DNA from: Rhodanobacter sp. DHB23
GTDB lineage: Bacteria; Pseudomonadota; Gammaproteobacteria; Xanthomonadales; Rhodanobacteraceae
DNA length: 45,301 nucleotides
Assembly: GCF_014842975.1 (NCBI RefSeq)
Contig: NZ_JACYXK010000011.1
Span: 1-45,301, forward strand
Direction: 5' to 3'
The notes below the pieces were generated by a model. It saw only the letters and a list, made by a program, of their open reading frames with translations. It did no database searches and had not been told where the DNA came from. A program made the translations under genes and the position numbers. Shown one piece after another: positions 16,829 through 25,110 of the stretch; position 1 is the stretch's first letter; the number at the start of each line of letters is the position of its first letter.

Positions 16829-18000
16829 TGCGTGAGTCCTCCGTCATTGCACGTGCCACTGAAGCTGGGGCGTTGGCGCTTGAAACGAAAGTGCCAGTCA
16901 ATGACCTGACTCGCCATGTGGAACCGTTTCTTGAGCAGTTGGGCGAGGTGGCCAGGCAAGTGATTGCGAGCGGCTACTTCGTACTTGGCCCCCAGACGAA
17001 GGCATTCGAGTCTGCGTTCGCCAATTATTGCGGAGTCAGTGAAGCAATCGGGGTGGCGAATGGCACCGATGCCCTAGAGCTGGCGTTGCGTGCGCTAGGA
17101 GTGACGCGCGGTCACACGGTGGCGATGGTCGCCAATGCAGGCATGTATGGCGCGACTGCTGCTATGGCCTGTGGCGCGATGCCGAGCTATGTGGACGTGG
17201 AAGCATCCTCCGCCACCATCGATCCGGCATGCCTTGAGCGTTTGTTAAAGCAAGCGGATCCCCGTCCTGCCGCGATTATAGTGACGCATTTGTATGGGCG
17301 GCTCGCGGATATGTCGCATCTGCTCAAAGTGGCACAAGTTTACGGCGTCCCCGTGGTCGAGGATTGTGCTCAGGCGCATGGGGCCAAGGGCGAGGATGGT
17401 CGTCGTGCTGGCAGTTACGGTGACGTGGCCTGTTTCAGCTTTTATCCCACCAAAAATCTGGGGGCGCTGGGCGATGGTGGTGCCGTGGTCACGAGCGATC
17501 CGGTGCTGGCTGGACGGGTGCGCCAACTGCGCCAGTATGGTTGGTCGGGGAAGTATCGAAACGAGTTAGCCGGTGGGCGCAACAGCCGATTGGATGAAAT
17601 GCAGGCAGCATTCCTGCAAGTGATGCTGCCACAACTTGACGGCTGGAATGCACGCCGTCGTGAGATCGCTGAGGCTTATTCGCGAGGTATCGTTCACCCC
17701 TGCATTCAAGTGCCGGCAGTCGCTGGTGAGGAATATGCGGGGCACTTGTACGTGGTGCGCAGTGCAGATAGGACAGGACTGCAGGCGCATCTTGCGAGCA
17801 TGAATGTCGCGAGCGAAGTGCATTACCCGACTGCCGATACGCGCCAAGAAATCATGGTTCGCATGGGGCATATGCCTACATTGCCGGTGACAGAAAATTT
17901 ATGCGACAGCGTCCTGAGTCTGCCTTGCTTCCCCGAACTTGATGATGTCGAAGTGAGCAAAGTGATTGATGCCTGCAATGCATGGCAAGATTACGGATGA
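16825..18000 (+). CDS. DegT/DnrJ/EryC1 sugar aminotransferase
   Basis: A 391-residue PLP-dependent aminotransferase acting on a nucleotide-activated keto sugar. Visible landmarks are ANGTDALELALRALGV (about residues 78-93), HLYGRLADM (155-163), the PLP-ring aspartate D180 in VVEDCAQAHGA, and the Schiff-base lysine K210 in FYPTKNLGALGDGG. With the neighbouring WxcM-like protein it suggests dTDP-3-acetamido-3,6-dideoxyhexose synthesis (FdtB-like, Fuc3NAc, or the Qui3NAc equivalent); the exact sugar is inference. It is translationally coupled to flgL by an ATGA overlap; a second ATG follows at 16828. Codon choice is visibly looser and less GC-rich than in flgL, suggesting later acquisition. Confidence 0.9.
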   Translation: MMRESSVIARATEAGALALETKVPVNDLTRHVEPFLEQLGEVARQVIASGYFVLGPQTKAFESAFANYCGVSEAIGVANGTDALELALRALGVTRGHTVAMVANAGMYGATAAMACGAMPSYVDVEASSATIDPACLERLLKQADPRPAAIIVTHLYGRLADMSHLLKVAQVYGVPVVEDCAQAHGAKGEDGRRAGSYGDVACFSFYPTKNLGALGDGGAVVTSDPVLAGRVRQLRQYGWSGKYRNELAGGRNSRLDEMQAAFLQVMLPQLDGWNARRREIAEAYSRGIVHPCIQVPAVAGEEYAGHLYVVRSADRTGLQAHLASMNVASEVHYPTADTRQEIMVRMGHMPTLPVTENLCDSVLSLPCFPELDDVEVSKVIDACNAWQDYG

Positions 18001-18040
18001 GTTGCTATGCACGACCAGTATGCACGACGTGATGATTTCG

Positions 18041-19003
18041 TCATTGTTCGCCAATGGAGTGATCGGATTCACCATCATGCGTGACGAGTTCGAGGAACAC
18101 TCCGTATTCCCGGATGTAGTCGTCGGGGTCGTAGATGTGCGAGGCGAACACGAGAAGCAGCGCATCAGTGGAGTATTTGTACTGGATGCCCCAAGTCATG
18201 GGCGGTAGATAAAGGCCTAGGCTGGGACGATCAAGGACAAATTCCTCGCGGTTCCTGCCGTCGTCGGCAACAACGTGCACGCTACCGCGCGCGGCGATCA
18301 GGAACTGATGGCATTGACGGTGGGCATGTTCGCCTCGAACGTCCATCGAAGGAACGTCGTAAACGAGAAAGTAGCGCTTCACGGCAAAAGGAATTTCGCG
18401 CTCGAACTCTCCGACCGAAAGGCTGCCACGTAAATCGGCGGCCACATTGAACGTATGCGTGCATACGCCGCGTACGCGTGATGGTCGGGCAACCTGTGCC
18501 GGTGTACTCGCCGCAGCCCTCCGTGGTGCCAGGGTTTCAGCGCCGGCATAACCGACGATCCTCGCGGGATTGCCGACGACGATGGCATTGGGGGGCACGG
18601 AGTGGGTCACCACGGCTCCTGCGCCAACCATGGCGTTGCGACCGATATGCAGGCCGGGAAGAATCGTTGCATTGGCACCAATGGACGCCCCGCACTCCAC
18701 TACGGTTCGTGAGAACGTTGCCGGATAAGCCTTGCTGCGCGGGAAGCGGTCATTGGTGAAAGTGGCGTTGGGTCCGACGAATACTTCATCCTTCAAGGTT
18801 ATGCCATCCCACAGTTGGACGCCGCACTTGATGGTCACTTTGTTACCGACGACCACGTCGTTTTCGATGAATACACCATCGCATATGTTGCAGTCGTTGC
18901 CGATCTTCGCGCCAGGAAGAATGTGGGCGAATGCCCAGATGCGGGTGCCTTCGCCCACGTGGAGGGATTCGCAAAGACCGTTGGGATGCAGAAAATAATT
19001 CAT
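18041..19003 (-). CDS. wxcM: WxcM-like sugar N-acetyltransferase / 3,4-ketoisomerase fusion
   Basis: A 320-residue two-domain enzyme. Residues 1-165 are a left-handed beta-helix acetyltransferase (hexapeptide repeats; [20 protein letters not shown], then [20 protein letters not shown]). Residues 180-320 are a FdtA/WxcM-type cupin with the active-site segment [20 protein letters not shown]. In characterised systems these activities isomerise dTDP-4-keto-6-deoxyglucose and later acetylate the 3-amino sugar. Together with the aminotransferase facing it, it supplies three consecutive steps of dTDP-Fuc3NAc or Qui3NAc synthesis. RmlA and RmlB, needed upstream, are not in the window. It converges on the aminotransferase (40-base gap) and lies 60 bases downstream of the glycosyltransferase, probably in one transcript. 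Confidence 0.9.
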   Translation of the reverse strand: MNYFLHPNGLCESLHVGEGTRIWAFAHILPGAKIGNDCNICDGVFIENDVVVGNKVTIKCGVQLWDGITLKDEVFVGPNATFTNDRFPRSKAYPATFSRTVVECGASIGANATILPGLHIGRNAMVGAGAVVTHSVPPNAIVVGNPARIVGYAGAETLAPRRAAASTPAQVARPSRVRGVCTHTFNVAADLRGSLSVGEFEREIPFAVKRYFLVYDVPSMDVRGEHAHRQCHQFLIAARGSVHVVADDGRNREEFVLDRPSLGLYLPPMTWGIQYKYSTDALLLVFASHIYDPDDYIREYGVFLELVTHDGESDHSIGEQ

Positions 19004-19063
19004 CGCGTCTGTCTCGGAGATTCTGGCGATATGTGGCTGGATGGCCGATATGTTTTGGCTAGG

Positions 19064-22000
19064 TCAGCTCGGCAGCCACGCATCACGCCAGGCAACCAAA
19101 TTGCCGCCGGTAAGCATCCAGTCACGATGCACCGCTTCGCGCAGCGCTTCGCCCATGCGAGCGGTAGCGTCGAGGTCGTTGATGTGCACGCGGATCGCAT
19201 CCGTCCACTCCTTGTAGCGGTTGCGCACGCGCGTCACGGGCAAGTCGCCGCGGTAGCACACGATGTCACTGCAAACCACCGGGAAGCCGCACGCGCCGTA
19301 TTCGAGCAGGCGCAGATTGCTCTTGCAGGCGTTGAACAGGTTGTCTTCCAGCGGCGCCAGTGCGAGGTCGAGGTCGAGCGAGGCCAGTTTGGCCGGATAT
19401 TGGCTGATCGGCACGCCATCGTGATATTCGTGCACGTGCGGCCGCAATTTTTCCGGGCACATGCCGAAGAACACCCATTCCACTTCGTCGGCCAGGTCGC
19501 GAACCACGTCGGCGATCAGCTCCAGGTCGCCACGGTGGCTACTGCCACCACCCCAGCCGACGCGGGGTTTTGCGCCATTGCGTCGTGCACCGCGCAGATC
19601 ACCCCACCAGTCCACGGGCAAGCGGTTTAGCACCACGCGGATGTCGCTATGCAGATCGGCAAAGGCTTCGGCCAATGGTTCGGTGGATACCACGAAACGG
19701 TCGGTGAGTGACACCGCCTTGCGCAAGGATTTCAAGATGTCCTTGGGCATGTTGCCGCGATGCATGCTCTTGAGCGGCACGTTGGGCAGGTAGTCGTCCA
19801 GTTCATACACCTTGAAGGCACGGATGAACTCGCGGTAGTTGCGCAAGGTGCTGACCTGACCATCGGTGTACTGGCGTTGCAGCACGAGCGACGTCGGGGC
19901 ATAGCGTTCCATCATGACTGGTGGAAGGTGCATGTTGCCGATCATGCCCTCGGCCAACCCGGCGCGTTGCATGGCATGGAAAGGCTGGATGATGCGGTAC
20001 TGCCCACAGCCGGTGTCGTCGGCGGCGATGCAGAACAGGTTGGGCAGGGCGGGTTGCTCGAAGGGCTGCCATGCCCTGACGCGCATTTCGGCGAGGTCGA
20101 AACCGTTACCGGCCAGACCCAGGTTGCGGTTGTAGGCGGGGTCACGCGCCAGCAGTGGCAGCCATTTGCGGTACATCGCCTCTTGTTCGCCCTTGAAGCG
20201 CACGATCTTGGCTTCGCTGGCGGTCTTGTCTACCTTGGTCTGGCTGACGTTACCTTCGTGCATCAAGCGCGTATAAGGCGTCCACACGGTGAGATAGCCC
20301 GCCTTGTGTACCTTCAAGCAGAGATCGACATCGTTGTAGGAGACTTTGAAGTCTTTCTCGTCCAGGCCGCCGACTTGGTCGTATACCGACTTGCGGATCA
20401 TCAGGCAGGCGGCGGTGACGACGGTGTAGTTCTGGTCCACGTGCAGCCGATGCATGTAGCCGGGGGCATCCATTGCTTCGCCGATATAGAGATGGTCAGC
20501 GGGGCCGCGCAGGCCAAGGGCCACGCCGGCATGCTGAATGCGTCCATCCGGGTAATGAAGCTTGGCGCCGACGATGCCCACCTCGGGTCGCTGTGCGTGG
20601 TTGAGCAGCGTTTCTATCCAGTCCGCATGCAATATGGCCGTGTCGTTGTTGAGGAGGATCAGGTATTCGCCACGCGCTTGTGCGGCGGCGAAGTTGTTGA
20701 TGGCGGAATAATTGAACGGATGCGGCCAGCGCAGCACGCGCAACTGCGGGTTATTCAGGCGCTCGATGCCGTCGAGATAGGCACAGGCCGCCGGCTCGCG
20801 GCTGTCGTTGTCCACGATCAGCAGTTCGTAGTTCGTGTAGCTTGTCTTGGCGAGCAAGCTGTCGATCAGGCCGTTGAGCATCGGCAACTGGTCGCGCGTG
20901 GGGATGATGATGGAGACAGGCGGCTGGCGCTGATGCAGATAATTGATGCGATGGGAGCCGGCCAGTACGCCCGGATGGATTTCGTGCGCAATGCCGAGAC
21001 GTTCGAGATGGCCGGCCAACGCCTGCTTGCCCAGCAGGTCGGTGTCCGGTTCGGCTAGCCAGGTGCCGAACGCAACCGCCGAATGCAGGATAGGTTCGGC
21101 AAGATGGCCGATGCTGCCCAGCCCGAATTGCTCGATGCAGCGGAACACGTGGTCGTATGTAGCCATCGCGCCGGCTTGCGCTTGCAGCCCGCCAATCGCA
21201 AGCAGCTGCTCGCGGCGCATGGCCAGCATGTGCCCCGTGTAGGGGTAGCTGCGCAACAGGTCAAGGTTCACGTCCGGTTTGAGGATGGGCGCTGCCGGGC
21301 CTTCGGGCAGAAGGGTGTCCTCGTCGGCGTAGCAGCACGAAAGACCGGAGCATGCCGTGGCCTTGTCGGCCAGCAGCAATAGCGCGTCGTCGGCCAGTAC
21401 GTCGCCAGCTTCCAGCGGGAGCAGCCATTCGGCAGTGCTGGTGGCGGCGACTTCATTGCACGCGTTGACCCAGCCTGTGCCCAGCGAGTGTGTTGTGACG
21501 CTTCCAGGCAGGGTGGCGACAGATTCGCCCAGCACGGTAATGGTCTGTGCTGGCAGCGACTGCCGTTCCAGCGAGTGCAGTGTGCGTTCCAGTTGTCCGG
21601 CGTCGCCTGTGCTGGCGATCACCACATGGAAACTGCACGTGGCATCAATGCGTGTTCGCGCTGCCACGATGCGATGGGCGGACAACTGTTGTGTGCCCAG
21701 CCAGCGGCGGTAATACTCGTTCGGAGAGAGTGGGCTGAACTCGATGGCGGCATTCGCGGTAGTCGATTGCGAAGCCTCGGTCATGTTGTCGGCTAGCTTG
21801 CCGAGCAATATGTCGATCAATTCCACGCGGGAAGAGGTGATGCTCTCGTCCAGCTCTATGCGGGGGAGCTCAGCCGCCCGCTTGTAAAGCACCTCGATCT
21901 GGCTTTGGAACAGCGCATCGCCGTGGCACAGGCGAAGCATGTCGCCCATGAGCTTGCCGCGTTCGGCGCGCAGAGTCGGCGAATCGATCAGGGCGCGCAG

Positions 22001-23197
22001 CTTCTGGCGGTAATCATCGGCATCGCGCGAGACGTAGAGCGGCTGAGGGATGGCGTCCATGTCCACGGTGAAGCCGCAATCGGTCCATGCCTGTGGCGCG
22101 AACTTCAGGACAGGCTTGCCCAGGGCCGCCGCCTCGCAAAGGGCGGTGTTCGATGGGAACGGGACAACATCCAGGTAGATGTCGCAGGCGGCATAGGTGG
22201 CCCGCAACACATCTGGCTCGGTGATATTACCAGCCAGATGTACGCGCCCAGGATAGTCTGTAGCGAGTTGCGTGCCCACAGGGTCGGCAGCTGGCCCGAC
22301 CAGCAGCACATGTACGTCAGGCCGCTCATCCAGCAAAGGGGGCAACAGATGGGCCAGCGCGACGCCGTTGATGGGCATGAATTTGTAGGCTGAGCCACAG
22401 GACATCAGCAGTGGAGCATCTTGCGGAATGCCATTCTGTTCGCGGATGTCGATGCCAGGCGATTGATCGAGCGCGGCGAGATCGAGCGGGATGGGTGCCC
22501 AGCCGATGTGTGATATAGGTACGCCCCTGCGCGTTATGGATATGCGCGTAGCGCTTTCAGTCAACGAGACAACAAGATTGCTTGCGGTTGCACCATTCCA
22601 GAATGCATGGCTTGCGTGATCCTCGAACAGCACCGGTGGCGGCGAATCCATGCCGGCTAGTGCCACTGCAGCCAGTGGGTCGTCAGGGTGTATGTGCAGC
22701 ACCACCAAGTCAGCGTCAGCCAGATGGCGTTGCAAAGCGCGCACGGCTTCTACATGGGAGTTTGTCGGAAGTAGGTCTAGTGCGGCTTGGTGATTGTTGG
22801 TGAGAGCCTCGATCACGGTCGGGATCGGCGTGTCGTGTTGGCGGGTGATCACCAGTGTGTGTCTGGAGTGTTGATCCAGCGCAATCCACCGGCATGCCAG
22901 CCGCGTATGGCCGCCAGTGCCAAATGCACGCGAAACCACCGTGAGCACGTGACGTTGCCGGCCGGTTTCCCGCTTGCGTGGCATTTCGGAGGGAATGGCC
23001 TGTCCGATGCGTATCAAGAGGGCTTCAAGCCGGGGCGACGCGAAAATGCCGCAGCCTTTCAGCCATGCCAGCATGGCGGCTTCGCCTGCGACCTGGATGG
23101 CCTGTTCGAGGTTGTCGACAGCGAGGCACGCTTCGACCTCATCGAGCATACGCTGGAACCGAGCGTGGTTTTGCGCGAGGCGTTCTTCAATCTGCAT
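19064..23197 (-). CDS. large multi-module glycosyltransferase, probably for flagellin
   Basis: A 1377-residue cytoplasmic protein made of several glycosyltransferase modules. Residues 1-75 are helical. About 85-445 looks like a GT-B (GT4-type) module, with DIYLDVVPFPSNTALCEAAA and LGKPVLKF. About 520-745 is a GT2-like fold with weak motifs. About 760-1020 is a well-preserved GT2: PPVSIIIPTRDQLPM, ELLIVDNDS, EYLILLNNDTAIL. About 1050-1377 is a second GT-B-like module ending in LRLLEYGACGFPVVCSD. I chose the ATG at 23197 with AGGA upstream; the longer reading would begin on the sigma-54 promoter. Position beside fliC and that promoter point to flagellin or cap glycosylation, which is inference. 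Confidence 0.88.
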   Translation of the reverse strand: MQIEERLAQNHARFQRMLDEVEACLAVDNLEQAIQVAGEAAMLAWLKGCGIFASPRLEALLIRIGQAIPSEMPRKRETGRQRHVLTVVSRAFGTGGHTRLACRWIALDQHSRHTLVITRQHDTPIPTVIEALTNNHQAALDLLPTNSHVEAVRALQRHLADADLVVLHIHPDDPLAAVALAGMDSPPPVLFEDHASHAFWNGATASNLVVSLTESATRISITRRGVPISHIGWAPIPLDLAALDQSPGIDIREQNGIPQDAPLLMSCGSAYKFMPINGVALAHLLPPLLDERPDVHVLLVGPAADPVGTQLATDYPGRVHLAGNITEPDVLRATYAACDIYLDVVPFPSNTALCEAAALGKPVLKFAPQAWTDCGFTVDMDAIPQPLYVSRDADDYRQKLRALIDSPTLRAERGKLMGDMLRLCHGDALFQSQIEVLYKRAAELPRIELDESITSSRVELIDILLGKLADNMTEASQSTTANAAIEFSPLSPNEYYRRWLGTQQLSAHRIVAARTRIDATCSFHVVIASTGDAGQLERTLHSLERQSLPAQTITVLGESVATLPGSVTTHSLGTGWVNACNEVAATSTAEWLLPLEAGDVLADDALLLLADKATACSGLSCCYADEDTLLPEGPAAPILKPDVNLDLLRSYPYTGHMLAMRREQLLAIGGLQAQAGAMATYDHVFRCIEQFGLGSIGHLAEPILHSAVAFGTWLAEPDTDLLGKQALAGHLERLGIAHEIHPGVLAGSHRINYLHQRQPPVSIIIPTRDQLPMLNGLIDSLLAKTSYTNYELLIVDNDSREPAACAYLDGIERLNNPQLRVLRWPHPFNYSAINNFAAAQARGEYLILLNNDTAILHADWIETLLNHAQRPEVGIVGAKLHYPDGRIQHAGVALGLRGPADHLYIGEAMDAPGYMHRLHVDQNYTVVTAACLMIRKSVYDQVGGLDEKDFKVSYNDVDLCLKVHKAGYLTVWTPYTRLMHEGNVSQTKVDKTASEAKIVRFKGEQEAMYRKWLPLLARDPAYNRNLGLAGNGFDLAEMRVRAWQPFEQPALPNLFCIAADDTGCGQYRIIQPFHAMQRAGLAEGMIGNMHLPPVMMERYAPTSLVLQRQYTDGQVSTLRNYREFIRAFKVYELDDYLPNVPLKSMHRGNMPKDILKSLRKAVSLTDRFVVSTEPLAEAFADLHSDIRVVLNRLPVDWWGDLRGARRNGAKPRVGWGGGSSHRGDLELIADVVRDLADEVEWVFFGMCPEKLRPHVHEYHDGVPISQYPAKLASLDLDLALAPLEDNLFNACKSNLRLLEYGACGFPVVCSDIVCYRGDLPVTRVRNRYKEWTDAIRVHINDLDATARMGEALREAVHRDWMLTGGNLVAWRDAWLPS

Positions 23198-23319
23198 CGA
23201 TGCGGGTTCCTGTGCGCGTCGGGTCGTCGGTAGTTCCAATTTTGCCGCCCTGTAAGGCCGAGTGGTGCGAGCATGCGCCGCCGGCTTTCCGTCGGATGGA
23301 CTATATCCAAGGGTCGGCA

Positions 23320-23334
23320 GCAAACATGGTGCCA
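23320..23334 (-). promoter_or_regulatory. sigma-54 promoter of the glycosyltransferase
   Basis: The minus strand reads TGGCACCATGTTTGC, a full match to TGGCAC-N5-TTGC. It is about 120 bases upstream of the chosen ATG at 23197. It places the glycosyltransferase, and probably wxcM behind it, under the same type of control as the hook and export genes. Confidence 0.85.
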
Positions 23335-23554
23335 ACGGGTATGGCTTACTCCTTCATTTGCGTAGACACGGCCAAGTGAACACCGCTCCCTCAGGGGTGA
23401 ATTCCACAGGCTGGCGCGGGTTCGGATGAGGTATGTGGATGGAAACTTGCGATCAGGATCAACGATACGTTTAGCCTGAACTCGCATCCCAACCCCTTGA
23501 GGGAAAGGGCTTTAAAGCCTTCGGCGCACATTCCGTGCCAACGAAAAATATCCC

Positions 23555-23581
23555 TCAAGAACCCTGTGTCAGCGCCGAAAC
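23555..23581 (+). promoter_or_regulatory. FliA (sigma-28) promoter of fliC
   Basis: Reads TCAAGAAC-N11-GCCGAAAC with exact spacing. The -10 box keeps GCCGA and the -35 box keeps the CAAG-type core. Transcription should start near 23589, leaving a leader of about 85 bases before the flagellin ATG. Confidence 0.8.
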
Positions 23582-23672
23582 TTCCCATGAGGCGGTTGGC
23601 ACTCCGGTCTTAGGAGCACCGCCGGAGAACGTATCCGACAGCTTCAAGACCGACCTTTTCAGGAGACACCCC

Positions 23673-24911
23673 ATGGCACTGGTTATCAACACCAACATCG
23701 CCTCGTTACAGGCGCAGAACAACCTGGTCAGCTCGCAGAACGCGTTGAACCAGGCCACCGAGCGCCTGTCCTCGGGCCTCAAGATCAACAGCGCCGCCGA
23801 CAATGCGGCGGGTTACGCGATCGCCAACCGCTACACCACCCAGATCGGCGGCCTGCAGCAGGCCAGCTCCAACGCCTCGGACGCCATCAACCTGGCGCAG
23901 ACCGCCGGCAGCGCCCTGGACCAGGTCACCTCCAACCTCAACGCCATCCGCGATCTGGCCGTGCAGGCTGCCAACGGCACCTATTCCGCCACCGATCGTG
24001 CGTCGATGAACCAGGAAGTGCAGCAGCGCTTGTCGGAAATCACCCGCATCGCCAACCAGACCACGTTCAACAACGCCAACGTGCTGAACGGCGCGTTGGG
24101 CAACACCACCTTCCAGGTGGGCGCCAATGTGGGCCAGACCATCAGCGTGAACCTGCAGACCAACGTGCAGGCTGCCGCGATGGGCGGTATTGCGGCCTTC
24201 GATTCGGGCAACCTGAGCGGTGCGTTCGTAACCTCTGGTGGCGTCGCCACCGGCTTGTCGCTGAGCGGCGTCACCATCGGCTTCACTGGTACCAACGGCA
24301 CCACCGGCAGCATCACGTTGTCGGGTACGGCCACCAGTGCACAGTCGCTGGCCGATGCCATCAACTCCCAGACCAGCGGTGCCGTGAATGCGGCGGTGGA
24401 CGGCAATGGCGGCATCAACATCTTCTCCAGCGTCACCAACACCAGCATCAGCGTGGCGGGTGGTTCGTTTGACGCGAATGCCGTAGCAAGCGGCAGCAGC
24501 CTGACGACGAATGCCACGTCGGGCGGTGTGGCCGGCATTGCCTCGGGTGCTTACACCTCAGGTACTGCCATTTCCGCTGCCACCAGCGGATCGACCGGCA
24601 TGCTGGCCAATGGCGACGTGCTGACGGTTTCCGATGCCAATGCCCTGATCTCCCAGGTCGATTCGGCCCTGTCCACGGTCAGCGACTTCGCCACCCAGTT
24701 GGGCGCGGTGCAGAACCGCTTCCAGTCCACCATCTCCACGTTGTCGGCGCAGACCACCAACCTGCAGGCTTCGCAGTCCACGATTCAAGATGCGGACTTC
24801 GCGGCCGAAACAGCGGCGTTGAGCCAGGCGAGCGTGCTGCAGCAGGCGGGTATCTCGGTGCTGGCGCAGGCCAACTCCAACCCGCAGATGGCGCTGAAGC
24901 TCCTGCAATAA
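23673..24911 (+). CDS. fliC: FliC, flagellin
   Basis: A 412-residue flagellin. N-terminal D0/D1: ALVINTNIASLQAQNNLVSS, ERLSSGLKINSAADNAAGYA and NLNAIRDLAVQAANGTYS. C-terminal D1/D0: ISTLSAQTTNLQASQSTIQD, then AQANSNPQMALKLLQ. The variable middle (about 175-330) is Ser/Thr/Gly-rich, offering many possible O-glycosylation sites. I chose the ATG at 23673, which has a CAGGAGACA ribosome site; the reading upstream overlaps the promoter. It has a FliA promoter and is followed by two strong hairpins, so it is a single-gene transcript. Only one flagellin is present in the window. Confidence 0.97.
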   Translation: MALVINTNIASLQAQNNLVSSQNALNQATERLSSGLKINSAADNAAGYAIANRYTTQIGGLQQASSNASDAINLAQTAGSALDQVTSNLNAIRDLAVQAANGTYSATDRASMNQEVQQRLSEITRIANQTTFNNANVLNGALGNTTFQVGANVGQTISVNLQTNVQAAAMGGIAAFDSGNLSGAFVTSGGVATGLSLSGVTIGFTGTNGTTGSITLSGTATSAQSLADAINSQTSGAVNAAVDGNGGINIFSSVTNTSISVAGGSFDANAVASGSSLTTNATSGGVAGIASGAYTSGTAISAATSGSTGMLANGDVLTVSDANALISQVDSALSTVSDFATQLGAVQNRFQSTISTLSAQTTNLQASQSTIQDADFAAETAALSQASVLQQAGISVLAQANSNPQMALKLLQ

Positions 24912-24924
24912 CAGCGCACCGGAA

Positions 24925-24985
24925 CCGCCCGCACCGCATCCTGCGGGCGGCTCCACTCCATGGCGACCCGGCGACGGGTCGCCAT
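24925..24985 (+). terminator. tandem hairpins ending the fliC transcript
   Basis: Two perfect stems follow fliC: CCGCCCGCA-N8-TGCGGGCGG (24925-24950) and ATGGCGACCCG-GCGA-CGGGTCGCCAT (24960-24985), the second with 11 bp. Neither has a long T-run, but two stacked GC-rich hairpins between a FliA and a sigma-54 unit are consistent with a transcript end or a protective 3' structure. Confidence 0.6.
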
Positions 24986-25017
24986 TGGTGCAAGGCTCCC
25001 CGGTAAAACCCATGCGT

Positions 25018-25032
25018 TGGCGTGAGTTTTGC
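25018..25032 (+). promoter_or_regulatory. sigma-54 promoter of fliD
   Basis: Reads TGGCGTGAGTTTTGC, matching TGGCAC-N5-TTGC with changes only at the end of the -24 box. The fliD ATG lies about 80 bases downstream. Likely drives fliD-fliS-fliT and possibly the PilZ gene. Confidence 0.75.
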
Positions 25033-25110
25033 CTGAGAACTTTGGATCGTGACCTTGGTACCGTGCCCAGGTACCCCCGCCGGGCGGGATCGGATTAAAG
25101 GAACACCACC

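Larger units (their letters stand above)
23198..23672. other. divergent control region between glycosyltransferase and fliC
   Basis: This 475-base spacer contains no gene. It holds a minus-strand sigma-54 promoter at 23320-23334, a perfect 12-base palindrome GGCTTTAAAGCC at 23508-23519, the fliC FliA promoter at 23555-23581 and an 85-base fliC leader with a GGA-loop hairpin at 23602-23627. The stretch 23381-23500 shows nothing I can name. Confidence 0.7.

Noticed and set aside
23198-23335. 46-codon N-terminal extension of the glycosyltransferase
   Set aside because: Its start codon falls on the -24 box of the sigma-54 promoter, so it would not be transcribed.
23597-23611. Possible sigma-54 promoter TGGCACTCCGGTCTT in the fliC leader
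   Set aside because: The -24 box is fine, but the -12 box lacks the essential GC. It also lies downstream of a good FliA promoter, inside the predicted leader.
23535-23672. 46-codon N-terminal extension of flagellin
   Set aside because: Flagellin conservation starts exactly at MALVINTN, which has its own ribosome site. The extension overlaps the FliA promoter.
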